NCBI GenBank assembly: GCA_027013095.1
Contig: JALUYI010000055.1
Span: 71,475-130,213 of the forward strand
Reading direction: 5' to 3'
Source: Paracoccaceae bacterium
GTDB lineage: Bacteria; Pseudomonadota; Alphaproteobacteria; Rhodobacterales; Rhodobacteraceae
DNA: 58,739 nucleotides
The notes below the pieces were generated by a model, which did no database searches, had not been told where the DNA came from, and saw nothing but the letters and a program-made list of their open reading frames with translations. How positions within the stretch are numbered: the first letter of the stretch is position 1; the number at the start of each line of letters is the position of its first letter. Positions 23,772 through 32,014 of this stretch are shown piece after piece. The position numbers were made by a program, and so were the translations under genes.

Positions 23772-26312
23772 ATGAAACCCGGACCCGATCAACATCCGGC
23801 GGACGAACAGGCCGAGCTGAAATCGCAGATCCTCAGGTCACTGCGCTGGCCCTTGCGGCTGACCCGCGCGGGCATATTGGCCGAACGCCTGAGCCTCAAC
23901 TTCTGGCCGGTTTCCACTTTGCTGCTGGCACTGGGAACGGTGGTGGGTTTTGGTGTGCCAAACTTGCTGGGGACCAGCGCCCTGATTGCGCTGTTCGTGG
24001 CCAGCATCCTGGCATTGGTGGTTTTGTTGCTGCGGGGATTTTCCCGGTTCCGCTGGCCCAGCCCGACGGATGCGCTGGAGCGTTTGGATCGTGCAACGCA
24101 AGAACGCCCGCTCAGCGCCATTTGGGACCACCTGACGATCGGAAGGAACGATCCCGAAACCCTCGGCCTCTGGCAGGCTCATATCAGGCAGATGGCCAAG
24201 CGCGCGCGCCAGATGCCGCCGGTTCGCCCCGACCTGCGCGTGTCATCCCGGGACAGGTTCGGACTGCGTTATCTGGCGCTGACCGGCTTTGTGACCGCGC
24301 TTGTTTTCGGGTTCCAGAGCGGCAGCGACGGATTTGGCCGGATCCCGTGGCCACAGGGGCAAATCGCACAAGCCGCCGCGCCCGGCTTTGAGGGCTGGAT
24401 CCGGCCGCCGCGCTATACCAGACTGCCGGTCATATATCTGAACAGCGCGAAAAATGACGGGACGGTCGCGAACCTGTCGGTTCCTCAAGGCAGCAAGGTT
24501 GTTTTTCGCCTCTATGGCGGGCACGGACGGGTGCGCCTTGAGGAAACCGTTTCACGACAGAAAAAAAATAGCGCACCAAGGGACAAGGACGCCGGCAAGC
24601 GCGCTGATCCACAGACTGGGGGGCGCAGCTTTCTGGTGCAAAAAAGCGGTGAAATTGGCCTCAGCGGGCCTGCGATCAAGGCGCGCTGGAACATTCGAAT
24701 GATCCCCGACCTTCCGCCGCTGATTGCCCTTGACGGTCCGGTCGAGCGCGGCGTGAATGGCCAGACCCGGCTGCCGTTTGCGGCCGCGGATGACTATGGG
24801 GTTGTAGGCAGCACCGTTACCATCACGCTGGATCTTGCCGCCGTTGATCGCCGCTATGGACTGGCCGCAAAGCCGGAAATACGTCCGGCGATCACGCTGG
24901 ACCTTCCTCTGCCGCTGAGGGGGGATACGCGAAAATTCAAGGATATTCTGATTGAGGATCTCAGCCAAAGCCCCTGGGCGGGTCTGCCGGTCATCCTGAC
25001 ACTGAAAGCGACCGACGCTCTGGGGCAAACTCGCGTCTCGGAAGAAGAGCAGATCACCCTGCCGGGCCGCCACTTTTTTGACCCGCTGGCCGCAGCCCTT
25101 GTCGAGCAGCGTCGAGACCTTTTGTGGACACGCCGGAACGCCCCGCGCGTTGCTCAGGTGTTGCGCGCAATCAGCAACCGGCCTGCGGATATTTTCCCCG
25201 ATGCCAGGACCTCAATGATGGTGCACGTGGCCATTCGCCGGCTGGAACTGAACACGGCCCCAACCCTTACGGACCCAATCCTTACAGACGTGGTGCGCAC
25301 CGATGTTTCCGATCTGCTGTGGCACACCGCAACCTTGATCGAAGATGGCGACCTCAACGATGCCAAGGCGCAATTGCGGCGGGCGCAGGACCGCCTGTCA
25401 GAGGCGCTAAAAAGCGGCGCCAGCACGGATGAAATCGCACGCCTTACCGAAAAATTAAGCCGCGCAATGCGTGACTACATGCGCCAGATGGCACAACAGG
25501 ACCGCAACGGACGGACCTCCTCAAAGGCGCCAAACGGACCGACACGCCAAATAACCAGCGACCAGTTGCAGCAGATGCTGAAGCGGATTGAAGAGCTCGC
25601 CCGTCAGGGGCGCAAGGCCGAGGCCCAACGCCTTCTTGAGCAGCTGCGTCAGATGATGAACAACCTGCGCGTTGCCCGTGGTGGGCAAGGTCAAGGACAG
25701 ACCGGGCAGGCGATGCGTGGCCTGCGCGACACCTTACGCCAGCAACGAAACCTCTCGGATGACGCCTTTGGCCAGATGCAGCGGCAGTTCAACACACCCG
25801 GCCAGCAACGAGGGGGCGGCGCGACCTCACCCGCCGACCTTGCACAGCGTCAGGACGCGTTGCGCCAAATGTTACGCCAACAACGAAACGGCTTGCCAAC
25901 GGACGACAGCAAAGCAGGCAAGGCCGCCCGTCAGGCCCTGCGCGAGGCCGAACGGCAAATGGAGCAGGCCCGCGATGCACTGAAAAAGGGCAATCTGCCC
26001 GGCGCGATTGACAAACAGTCAGCGGCGCTCAACGCCTTGCGCAAGGGGTTGAGAAAACTTGACCGCGCGGTTGCCGGAAGCAGGAATAAAAGCACGGGCC
26101 CGTCAGGGCGGCGAGCCGACAGCCTGCGGGACCCTCTAGGTCGACGAACCGGCAGCGCGGGGCAGGTCGGCACAAACCGCACTTTGTTAAGCAGTCGCGA
26201 ACAACAACGGCGCGCGCGTGAATTGATGGATGAGATTCGCAAACGCACAGGGGACAAGCGCCGGCCACACTATGAACTGGATTACCTCAACCGGCTACTT
26301 GATCGGTTTTGA
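23772..26312 (+). CDS. TIGR02302/DUF4175 family large inner-membrane protein
   Basis: 846 residues, function unknown. The N-terminus has hydrophobic segments at about 45-100 and one at about 170-190, and then a long periplasmic-type region. From residue 560 on it becomes rich in Gln, Arg and Met with heptad-like repeats (QMLKRIEELARQGRKAEAQRLLEQL, QQRNLSDDAFGQMQRQ), then basic and probably disordered to the end. This combination is the TIGR02302 hallmark in alphaproteobacteria. AGGAGA precedes ATG 23772. It is preceded by lysA and converges with the VIT transporter gene. Confidence 0.85.
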   Translation: MKPGPDQHPADEQAELKSQILRSLRWPLRLTRAGILAERLSLNFWPVSTLLLALGTVVGFGVPNLLGTSALIALFVASILALVVLLLRGFSRFRWPSPTDALERLDRATQERPLSAIWDHLTIGRNDPETLGLWQAHIRQMAKRARQMPPVRPDLRVSSRDRFGLRYLALTGFVTALVFGFQSGSDGFGRIPWPQGQIAQAAAPGFEGWIRPPRYTRLPVIYLNSAKNDGTVANLSVPQGSKVVFRLYGGHGRVRLEETVSRQKKNSAPRDKDAGKRADPQTGGRSFLVQKSGEIGLSGPAIKARWNIRMIPDLPPLIALDGPVERGVNGQTRLPFAAADDYGVVGSTVTITLDLAAVDRRYGLAAKPEIRPAITLDLPLPLRGDTRKFKDILIEDLSQSPWAGLPVILTLKATDALGQTRVSEEEQITLPGRHFFDPLAAALVEQRRDLLWTRRNAPRVAQVLRAISNRPADIFPDARTSMMVHVAIRRLELNTAPTLTDPILTDVVRTDVSDLLWHTATLIEDGDLNDAKAQLRRAQDRLSEALKSGASTDEIARLTEKLSRAMRDYMRQMAQQDRNGRTSSKAPNGPTRQITSDQLQQMLKRIEELARQGRKAEAQRLLEQLRQMMNNLRVARGGQGQGQTGQAMRGLRDTLRQQRNLSDDAFGQMQRQFNTPGQQRGGGATSPADLAQRQDALRQMLRQQRNGLPTDDSKAGKAARQALREAERQMEQARDALKKGNLPGAIDKQSAALNALRKGLRKLDRAVAGSRNKSTGPSGRRADSLRDPLGRRTGSAGQVGTNRTLLSSREQQRRARELMDEIRKRTGDKRRPHYELDYLNRLLDRF

Positions 26313-26353
26313 ACGTATTGCCAAAAGACCGGGACCGATTTCCACAACCGGCC

Positions 26354-27088
26354 CTAAACGATCTGCCCAAAAATAGTTCCAACGCCTGCGGTGACGGCCA
26401 TCGCAAACAGTCCCCAGAAGGTGACGCGCAGCATGGCCCGGCCCAGCGGCGCATTCCCGGCACGCGCCCCAAGCGCACCCAGAATTGCCAAAAAAAACAA
26501 CGAGCTGATCGGAATCATCGTCAACAGTATATCTCGCGGAATAAGCGTCACCATCACAAGAGGGGCGATGGCGCCGCCGCTGAAGGTCAGCGCCGAAATC
26601 AGCGCCGCCTGCAAAGGGCGCGCCGTTGTCGCCGAGGATATGCCCAACTCTTCCTTGGCATGGGCATCCAGCGCGTCATGCTCGGTCATCTGACGGGCCA
26701 CCTCACGCGCGGTTTCCGGGTTCACCCCGCGTTTCACGAACGACCCGGTCAACTCGTTCAATTCATATTCAGGGTGGTTTTCCAGTTCCCAAAGTTCGCG
26801 CGCCAGATCGGCCTTTTCGGTGTCGGCTTGAGAGCTGACCGAGACATATTCCCCTGCAGCCATGGACATCGCCCCCGCAACCAGCCCGGCGGATCCGGCC
26901 AGCAGGATACTACCCTTGTCCGAGGCGGCAGCCGCCACCCCCACGATCAGGCTGGCGGTTGACACCAACCCGTCATTGGCCCCGAGCACAGCTGCCCGCA
27001 GCCAGCCAATACGGTGAACCGAATGAATTTCAGGGATATGTTCGACAGGTTCTGCCAACCTGTTATCATCCAGTCTGCCTGCTGCCAT
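26354..27088 (-). CDS. VIT1/CCC1 family iron/manganese transporter
   Basis: 244 residues from ATG 27088; a TTG at 27118 would add 10. A charged N-terminus with HSVHRIGWLRAAVLGANDGLVSTASL (VIT signature with Asp/Asn/Gly) is followed by four further membrane segments. GAMSMAAGEYVSVSSQADTEKADL is the second hallmark, with Glu/Met residues lining the metal path. The cytosolic metal-binding helix-turn-helix (EYELNELTGSFVKRGVNPETAREVA) is present. It exports or sequesters Fe(II)/Mn(II). No regulator is adjacent, and it converges with TIGR02302. Confidence 0.92.
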   Translation of the reverse strand: MAAGRLDDNRLAEPVEHIPEIHSVHRIGWLRAAVLGANDGLVSTASLIVGVAAAASDKGSILLAGSAGLVAGAMSMAAGEYVSVSSQADTEKADLARELWELENHPEYELNELTGSFVKRGVNPETAREVARQMTEHDALDAHAKEELGISSATTARPLQAALISALTFSGGAIAPLVMVTLIPRDILLTMIPISSLFFLAILGALGARAGNAPLGRAMLRVTFWGLFAMAVTAGVGTIFGQIV

Positions 27089-27215
27089 TGTTTCGTCCGG
27101 TTCCTGCACATCGCGCAATATACCCTTGCAGATATTTCCCTACCCGCCAAAGGTCAACGAATTCCCGCGCCCGGGAACTCCCTTTGGCACCGGACAAGCT
27201 GGCAAAACTTGCGCC

Positions 27216-27260
27216 CCGCGGACCCCCGCATCGCCCATGACGGAAAAAGGGGGTCTGCGG
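27216..27260 (-). terminator. Hairpin ending the flgB-fliL flagellar operon
   Basis: A 12-bp stem with one G-T pair (27216-27227 with 27249-27260) starts 3 nt after the fliL stop codon and is followed on the minus strand by a short T-run (AAGTTTTGCC). It is a plausible terminator for the nine-gene flagellar operon. Confidence 0.55.
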
Positions 27261-27263
27261 CCC

Positions 27264-27830
27264 CTACATGTCCTGGCGCACGATTTCCGTGATCAGGACA
27301 TTTGAAATTACCTTGCCAACGATTTTTCTGGCGGCCAGAAAAAGCGACTCCCGCAAATCCTTCATTTTTTCGCCATTGGTGAAATCTCCATCAAAGCCCC
27401 CGGAATTCGCATGATTGAACATGACCTGCAAAAAGGCATCGCGCAATTTTGGCTCTTGGCGGTAAACCTTGTCGGAATTTCCCGTCCTGACCTCGACGCT
27501 CAGGGACATCACAACCAGTGCGGCCACTTTTTCCTTGTCCACCACGGGCACCACGAACTGATTGTTCAGCTTTACATAATCAACCGTCTTTTTTTGTGCA
27601 TTTTTCGGCAGTGGGTTCTCTGCGGTAAGGGTCTTGATGTCGGGGGCCCCCTTGGCCTTGGTCACGTTTTTCGTGCCGGATTTGGGGGCGGCGTCCTTGG
27701 CAGCAGCGACCTTGTCGGGCGCTGCTTTTCCAGAGGAGGTCTCGGGCGGTTTAGGCTTCAAGACAAGGCCAACACCAGTCCCGGTCGCAAGACCAACAAC
27801 CGCAAGAATGACAGGGAGTAGTTTTTTCAT
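27264..27830 (-). CDS. fliL: Flagellar basal body-associated protein FliL
   Basis: 188 residues. A single N-terminal transmembrane helix (about 4-24) is followed by an Ala/Lys/Pro-rich linker (28-70) and a C-terminal periplasmic domain ending with KVISNVLITEIVRQ. The KLRDAFLQVMFNHANSGGF and NGEKMKDLRESLFLAARKIVG portions match the stomatin-like FliL fold. FliL surrounds the stators and supports motor torque. The motA/motB genes are not in the window. It is the last gene of the operon, 9 nt after flgH. Confidence 0.85.
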   Translation of the reverse strand: MKKLLPVILAVVGLATGTGVGLVLKPKPPETSSGKAAPDKVAAAKDAAPKSGTKNVTKAKGAPDIKTLTAENPLPKNAQKKTVDYVKLNNQFVVPVVDKEKVAALVVMSLSVEVRTGNSDKVYRQEPKLRDAFLQVMFNHANSGGFDGDFTNGEKMKDLRESLFLAARKIVGKVISNVLITEIVRQDM

Positions 27831-27839
27831 GGAACGGTC

Positions 27840-28568
27840 CTAAAACGGCAACAGTTTATCGACAATCTGCTGGCCCCTGCGCGGTTGCTGTGCGGATGAG
27901 ATCAACCCCCGACCCCCATAGCTGATCCTGGCCGACGCGATCTTGTCATACGGAATCTCATTCTTGCGCGAGATATCCTCGGGGCGCACAAATCCGGTCA
28001 CCAGAAGCTCGCGCAATTCATAGTTGACGCGCACCTCCTGACTGCCCTGTATTTTCAGGTTTCCGTTCGCCAAGACCTGTGTCACCGTGGCGGCAACTCT
28101 CAAGGTCAGCTTTTCCTTTCGCCGAACCGAGCCGTTGCCCTTGGCCGACGATTTCGAGGACAGATCGACAGCGTTGGCCATGGTGGCGCCTTTTGGCATG
28201 TTCCGGTCGGCCGATTGAGGCAGCCCGAAAAATGATGGGATCCCCATCTTTTCCGAGCCCTGACGCGAACGTGCGGATGAATTCGACATCTCTGCCTTGT
28301 CGTTGATCCGGATAACCACGGTCAGCAAATCCCCCAGCTTACCCGCACGCCGATCGCCAAGAAGCGACCCCGGCCCCGACGCCCACAGCGATGCCTTGGC
28401 CGTATAGACCGACTGTCGGCGCGATGCATGATGCGTGTTCATTGCATAATAATCCTGCGACTGGTTGATCGGGGTAAGGTCGGGCAATTGGCCGACATGG
28501 CTTATGTCTCCGCAGCCGGCAAGAAAAAGCGCGATAATCAGGGTCGAACGATATCGAAAAATTCTCAC
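27840..28568 (-). CDS. flgH: Flagellar L-ring protein FlgH
   Basis: 242 residues from GTG 28568, which overlaps the flgA stop (GTGA). A lipobox (FLAGC, Cys about 19) marks it as an outer-membrane lipoprotein. The ring-forming part has GSLLGDRRAGKLGDLLTVVIRINDKAEMSNSSA (about 70-100) and GNLKIQGSQEVRVNYELRELLVTGFVRPEDI (about 170-200), both FlgH-typical. It builds the L-ring bushing for the rod. The P-ring gene flgI is not in this operon. Confidence 0.95.
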   Translation of the reverse strand: MRIFRYRSTLIIALFLAGCGDISHVGQLPDLTPINQSQDYYAMNTHHASRRQSVYTAKASLWASGPGSLLGDRRAGKLGDLLTVVIRINDKAEMSNSSARSRQGSEKMGIPSFFGLPQSADRNMPKGATMANAVDLSSKSSAKGNGSVRRKEKLTLRVAATVTQVLANGNLKIQGSQEVRVNYELRELLVTGFVRPEDISRKNEIPYDKIASARISYGGRGLISSAQQPRRGQQIVDKLLPF

Positions 28569-28996
28569 TGCTTTATCCTTATCTCTCCGGGTCCGGTCAC
28601 GACTCCGACAACGGTGGCGCGCGAGGACAGGTTCATGGCGTGGACATGATCGCCAAGACCGCCGCGCCCCAAGGCCCGTCCCGCAGCCGAGATCGCCAGA
28701 CCTCCAGAACGGTAAACCAAGCTGACGATCTGGTTGCGTTTCACGACCGAAGGCGGGCCTATTGCGGACGGCAGAATAGCCCGCCCTGGATAAAGGATGG
28801 TTCGGGCCTCCATACCGATGACCCGCGCCATATCCGTAAACGTCCCCGGCGTCTTGACGGCCAACCGGACCAGATCCTGACGGGTTATGATGGTTTTACT
28901 CCGGATGACCCGGTTGGGCCCAATGGACTGCGCATTCACGCCCCAGCCCGCCAGCAAGATAAGCATCACGCATAAGAATAGGCGGTCCATTTTCAT
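28565..28996 (-). CDS. flgA: Flagellar P-ring assembly chaperone FlgA
   Basis: 143 residues, with a signal peptide ending near GVNAQS (about 22). The SAF domain includes GMEARTILYPGRAILPSAIGPP and RNQIVSLVYRSGGLAIS, and the end RATVVGVVTGPGEI is FlgA-like. It is short compared with the ~220-residue E. coli protein, as is usual in alphaproteobacteria where the N-terminal part is reduced. It is a periplasmic helper for FlgI polymerisation. It overlaps flgG (28993-28996) and flgH by 4 nt each. Confidence 0.93.
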   Translation of the reverse strand: MKMDRLFLCVMLILLAGWGVNAQSIGPNRVIRSKTIITRQDLVRLAVKTPGTFTDMARVIGMEARTILYPGRAILPSAIGPPSVVKRNQIVSLVYRSGGLAISAAGRALGRGGLGDHVHAMNLSSRATVVGVVTGPGEIRIKQ

Positions 28997-29778
28997 CGGA
29001 TTTGCGTCGTTGCACCCAACATCTGATCCGCCGCGGTGATGACCTTGGAGTTCAGTTCATAACCCCGCTGCGCCTCAATCAGATCGGTGATCTGGCGAAT
29101 GGCATTGACCGATGAATTCTCTAGATACCCTTGACGAAAACTGCCGAACCCGTCGGCGCCGGCGGTGCCGGTTTGCGGTTGTCCCGAGGCATTCGTCTCC
29201 TTGAACAGGTTTCCCCCCATCGCCTCCAGCCCCTTTTCATTTGCAAACATCGTCAGCGAAAGTTGACCCAAAAGCTCCGGCGCAACACGGTTTGAAAAAT
29301 TGGCGTAAACCTCGCCCTGCTTGTTGATCGTGATCCCGGTTGCGTCGTTTGGAATGGTGATCTCCGGTGTAATCGCATAACCATCGGACGTGACGATCAG
29401 ACCGTCGGCCGAGCGTTTGAGCGCGCCATCCCGCGTATAGGCCGACCCTCCCGAGGGCAGCGCGACCTCAAGATAGCCCTTGCCTTCGATCGCCACATCC
29501 AGATCGCCCCCAGTCGCGGCAAGCGCCCCTTGCGAAACATCCATCGAGACCGCCGCTGCCCGCACCCCGAGTCCCAGTTGAACACCTGTCGGTAGCACCG
29601 TTCCATCGGTTGCCGTAATCGAGCCGGCTCGCTCGACCTGCTGGTAGTGCAAGTCCGAAAACTCAGCGCGACGGGCGTTATAGGCGGTCGTGTTCATATT
29701 GGCGAGGTTGTTGGAAATGACCTCGACCCGCATTTGTTGCGCCGCCATTCCGGTTGCAGCTATCTTGAGGGCTCGCAT
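28993..29778 (-). CDS. flgG: Flagellar distal rod protein FlgG
   Basis: 261 residues, the standard FlgG length. It starts MRALKIAATGMAAQQM and has the rod signature NNLANMNTTAYNARRAEFSDL (about 25-45), with the C-terminal hook/rod motif YLENSSVNAIRQITDLIEAQRGYELNSKVI. It forms the distal rod inside the L/P-ring bushing. A GGAGAAA site precedes ATG 29778. It lies 14 bp after flgF in the operon. Confidence 0.97.
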   Translation of the reverse strand: MRALKIAATGMAAQQMRVEVISNNLANMNTTAYNARRAEFSDLHYQQVERAGSITATDGTVLPTGVQLGLGVRAAAVSMDVSQGALAATGGDLDVAIEGKGYLEVALPSGGSAYTRDGALKRSADGLIVTSDGYAITPEITIPNDATGITINKQGEVYANFSNRVAPELLGQLSLTMFANEKGLEAMGGNLFKETNASGQPQTGTAGADGFGSFRQGYLENSSVNAIRQITDLIEAQRGYELNSKVITAADQMLGATTQIR

Positions 29779-29792
29779 GTTTTTCTCCTGCG

Positions 29793-30509
29793 TTATCCAC
29801 CGAGGGTTCGAATGACGTTTCGGATTCGGGCATCCTCCCGATCGAGAAATTTCTGTCCCAGTTCATAACTGCGCTGAACCTCTATCAGGCGCGCCATCTC
29901 GGTGACGGGGTTGACGTTTGATGATTCGAGAAACCCTTGGAAGATGCTTGGGGTTTCGACCGGTTCCAGACCTGAGGCGGATTTGAACAGAACCCCTCCC
30001 TCGCGGATCAGATCGCGCCGGTTGCGCGGCTGGACAATGCCGACCTTGGCGATCGGCGCGCCGTTGGCCGACAGGGTTCCGTCCCGCGCCAGGGCTACAT
30101 GCGCGGCATCAGGGGGTATCATAATCGGCGCGCCACCCGTATCCAGAAGGCGGAACCCGTCCGATGACACCAGTTCCCCCGCGGCGTTCGGGGTAAAGGC
30201 CCCGGCGCGCGTCAGGCGTATCCCGTTGGGGGTTTGGAGCTGGAAAAATCCGTTGCCTTCGATGGCAAAATCAAATGTACCGCCAGTTTTGGATAAGGCC
30301 CCTTCGGTCGGATCGGTGAGGCGGCCATTCGCATCGGCAAACGACAACGACGGCGACTGCTCACTGGCGCTTTTGACGTATTCGGAAAAGACCACCCCTT
30401 GGCGGCGATATCCGGCTGTCGAGATATTCGCGACGTTGTTTGCAACCGTCTGTAATTCCTTCAGCAATCCTGCCTGCCGGGTTAGGCTGACGTATCCCGC
30501 GTTATCCAT
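29793..30509 (-). CDS. flgF: Flagellar proximal rod protein FlgF
   Basis: 238 residues. The N-terminus is MDNAGYVSLTRQAGLLKELQTVANNVANISTAGYRRQG with the rod-protein NNVANISTAGYR motif; EGNGFFQLQTPNGIRLTRAGAF is the central domain. SSNVNPVTEMARLIEVQRSYELG is the C-terminal rod helix. FlgF sits between the proximal rod (FlgB/C) and FlgG. It is 39 bp after fliQ in the same operon. Confidence 0.96.
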   Translation of the reverse strand: MDNAGYVSLTRQAGLLKELQTVANNVANISTAGYRRQGVVFSEYVKSASEQSPSLSFADANGRLTDPTEGALSKTGGTFDFAIEGNGFFQLQTPNGIRLTRAGAFTPNAAGELVSSDGFRLLDTGGAPIMIPPDAAHVALARDGTLSANGAPIAKVGIVQPRNRRDLIREGGVLFKSASGLEPVETPSIFQGFLESSNVNPVTEMARLIEVQRSYELGQKFLDREDARIRNVIRTLGG

Positions 30510-30548
30510 TTTTTCCCCCTGTCACAATACGGGTCGCAGATGGCATTC

Positions 30549-30824
30549 TCATCGGGCCCCTCCAGCGATGAGGGGGATGATCTGATCGTCAAAAAAGCCG
30601 GTTAGACTGCGCGACATCAGGCTCATCGAAACCCAGAAAATCAGCAGGATCGCACCCGCCTTGGGCACGAAGGTCAGGGTCTGCTCCTGAATCGAGGTCA
30701 GCGCCTGAAAAAGCCCGATAACGAGCCCGACGACCAGCGCAACGACAAGAATCGGTGTCGACATGGTGACTGCGGTCCACAACCCGGCGCGCAGGATGTC
30801 GAAAAATTCGGTTTCGCTAAGCAT
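30549..30824 (-). CDS. fliQ: Flagellar export gate protein FliQ
   Basis: 91 residues with two transmembrane helices (about 17-40 and 50-72) and the TSIQEQTLTFVPK motif between them, typical of the type III export gate subunit FliQ. It works with FliP and FliR, which are not in the window. ATG 30824 overlaps the fliE stop by one base (TGATG), indicating translational coupling. Confidence 0.96.
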   Translation of the reverse strand: MLSETEFFDILRAGLWTAVTMSTPILVVALVVGLVIGLFQALTSIQEQTLTFVPKAGAILLIFWVSMSLMSRSLTGFFDDQIIPLIAGGAR

Positions 30825-31114
30825 CAGACCGGCATCCTCAGGATTTCCTGATAGGCCGAGACGACCTTGTCGCGGACGGTAACGGCGGTTTCGACAGCCA
30901 GTTCACTGCGTGCAATCGCCTCGACGACCGAGGGCATGTCAGCCTTTCCGGCCATCGCCGCCTTGGCCGTATTTTCACCCTGCTGCATGACTTTTGCGAA
31001 ATCCTGCAACGCTGATCCAAAAACCTCGGCGCTGCTTTTTGCTTGCGGGTTGGGCTTGGTTGCAAGTTTGGCAGACCGATAGAATTTTGCCGCTGAAAGG
31101 GGGCCAATATCCAT
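30824..31114 (-). CDS. fliE: Flagellar hook-basal body protein FliE
   Basis: 96 residues from ATG 31114, preceded by AGGTGAAAATC. It contains GSALQDFAKVMQQGENTAKAAM, SVVEAIARSELAVETAVTVRDKVVSAYQEILRMPV, the strongly conserved FliE C-terminal pattern. FliE links the MS ring to the proximal rod and is an early export substrate. A longer in-frame reading to 31261 would overlap flgC and is rejected. Confidence 0.95.
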   Translation of the reverse strand: MDIGPLSAAKFYRSAKLATKPNPQAKSSAEVFGSALQDFAKVMQQGENTAKAAMAGKADMPSVVEAIARSELAVETAVTVRDKVVSAYQEILRMPV

Positions 31115-31136
31115 GATTTTCACCTGTTTTCCGGGA

Positions 31137-31529
31137 TCAACGTCTGAGAATATCAAGGGCGGCGCCCGCCATCTTGCGCGCCTGATCAAACATCTTGAGG
31201 TTGGCCTCATAACTGCGCTGGGATTCCCGCGCATCGGCGATTTCGACCACCAGATTGACATTTGAGCCGGCGTAATAGCCGTCAGGACCGGCCAGCGGGT
31301 GGCCCGGATTATAGACCTGTGTCAACACACTTTGATCCAGATGAACCGGCCCGGCCCTGACCAAGGTTGCGCCCGCTTGTGGATCGGCAATAGATTGGAA
31401 AGACAGCATCTTTCGGTGATATCCCGGGGTATCAACATTTGCGATATTTTCCGATGACAGGCGCAAACGCGTGGCCTGTGCGCGCATCGCGCTGGCGGAA
31501 ATTGCAAGGGTCGAGGTCAGGTCTGTCAT
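31137..31529 (-). CDS. flgC: Flagellar proximal rod protein FlgC
   Basis: 130 residues. The SSENIANVDTPGYHRKMLSFQ stretch (about 26-46) is the rod motif, and GSNVNLVVEIADARESQRSYEANLKMFDQARKM near the C-terminus is FlgC-typical. It is an axial rod subunit exported through the flagellar type III apparatus. It follows flgB by 14 bp and precedes fliE by 22 bp. Confidence 0.96.
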   Translation of the reverse strand: MTDLTSTLAISASAMRAQATRLRLSSENIANVDTPGYHRKMLSFQSIADPQAGATLVRAGPVHLDQSVLTQVYNPGHPLAGPDGYYAGSNVNLVVEIADARESQRSYEANLKMFDQARKMAGAALDILRR

Positions 31530-31543
31530 ATCGTCACGCCTTT

Positions 31544-31930
31544 CTAGCGGCCAAGGCTCTTGCGCAGAATCGCGAGGCTTTTGGTGTATATGCCCAGCGC
31601 CAGATCATATTCCTGTCGCAATTCTGCAGCCTTGGTCATCTGCTGTTCAAGCGACACCGAATTGCCGTTTGGTGAGGCTTCGGCTGTTCTGTCGATCCCG
31701 ACCGGGAACAGGGAGCCCTGGCCAAAACTGGAAAAATGGCCCGGACGGGTTGTGCGCATTTGCATCGAATCCGGCGATTGCTGGTAAATTTCGGTAAACG
31801 GGCGAAGGTCGCGTGCCTTGAAACCGGGGGTGTCTGCGTTGGCAATATTTTCCGCGATCACCACCTGGCGCGCGCTGGCATGGGCCGCAAGGGCCTGTGC
31901 CATTTGCAAAATATCAAGCTCGGTTTTCAT
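31544..31930 (-). CDS. flgB: Flagellar proximal rod protein FlgB
   Basis: 128 residues from ATG 31930; the reading frame is open to 31999 but lacks a better start. VIAENIANADTPGFKARDLRPF (about 24-45) is the FlgB rod motif, and LEQQMTKAAELRQEYDLALGIYTKSLAILRKSLGR is its C-terminal helix. It is the first gene of the minus-strand operon and is divergent from fliI with 84 bp between the starts, so the two share a control region. Confidence 0.95.
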   Translation of the reverse strand: MKTELDILQMAQALAAHASARQVVIAENIANADTPGFKARDLRPFTEIYQQSPDSMQMRTTRPGHFSSFGQGSLFPVGIDRTAEASPNGNSVSLEQQMTKAAELRQEYDLALGIYTKSLAILRKSLGR

Positions 31931-32014
31931 TCGGGGCTTCTCCCACGACTGCTGTAAATCAAGCCTTAACCCCCAATCGTTTAAAAAAGGTAAGCACATG
32001 CAGAAAGGTTTGAC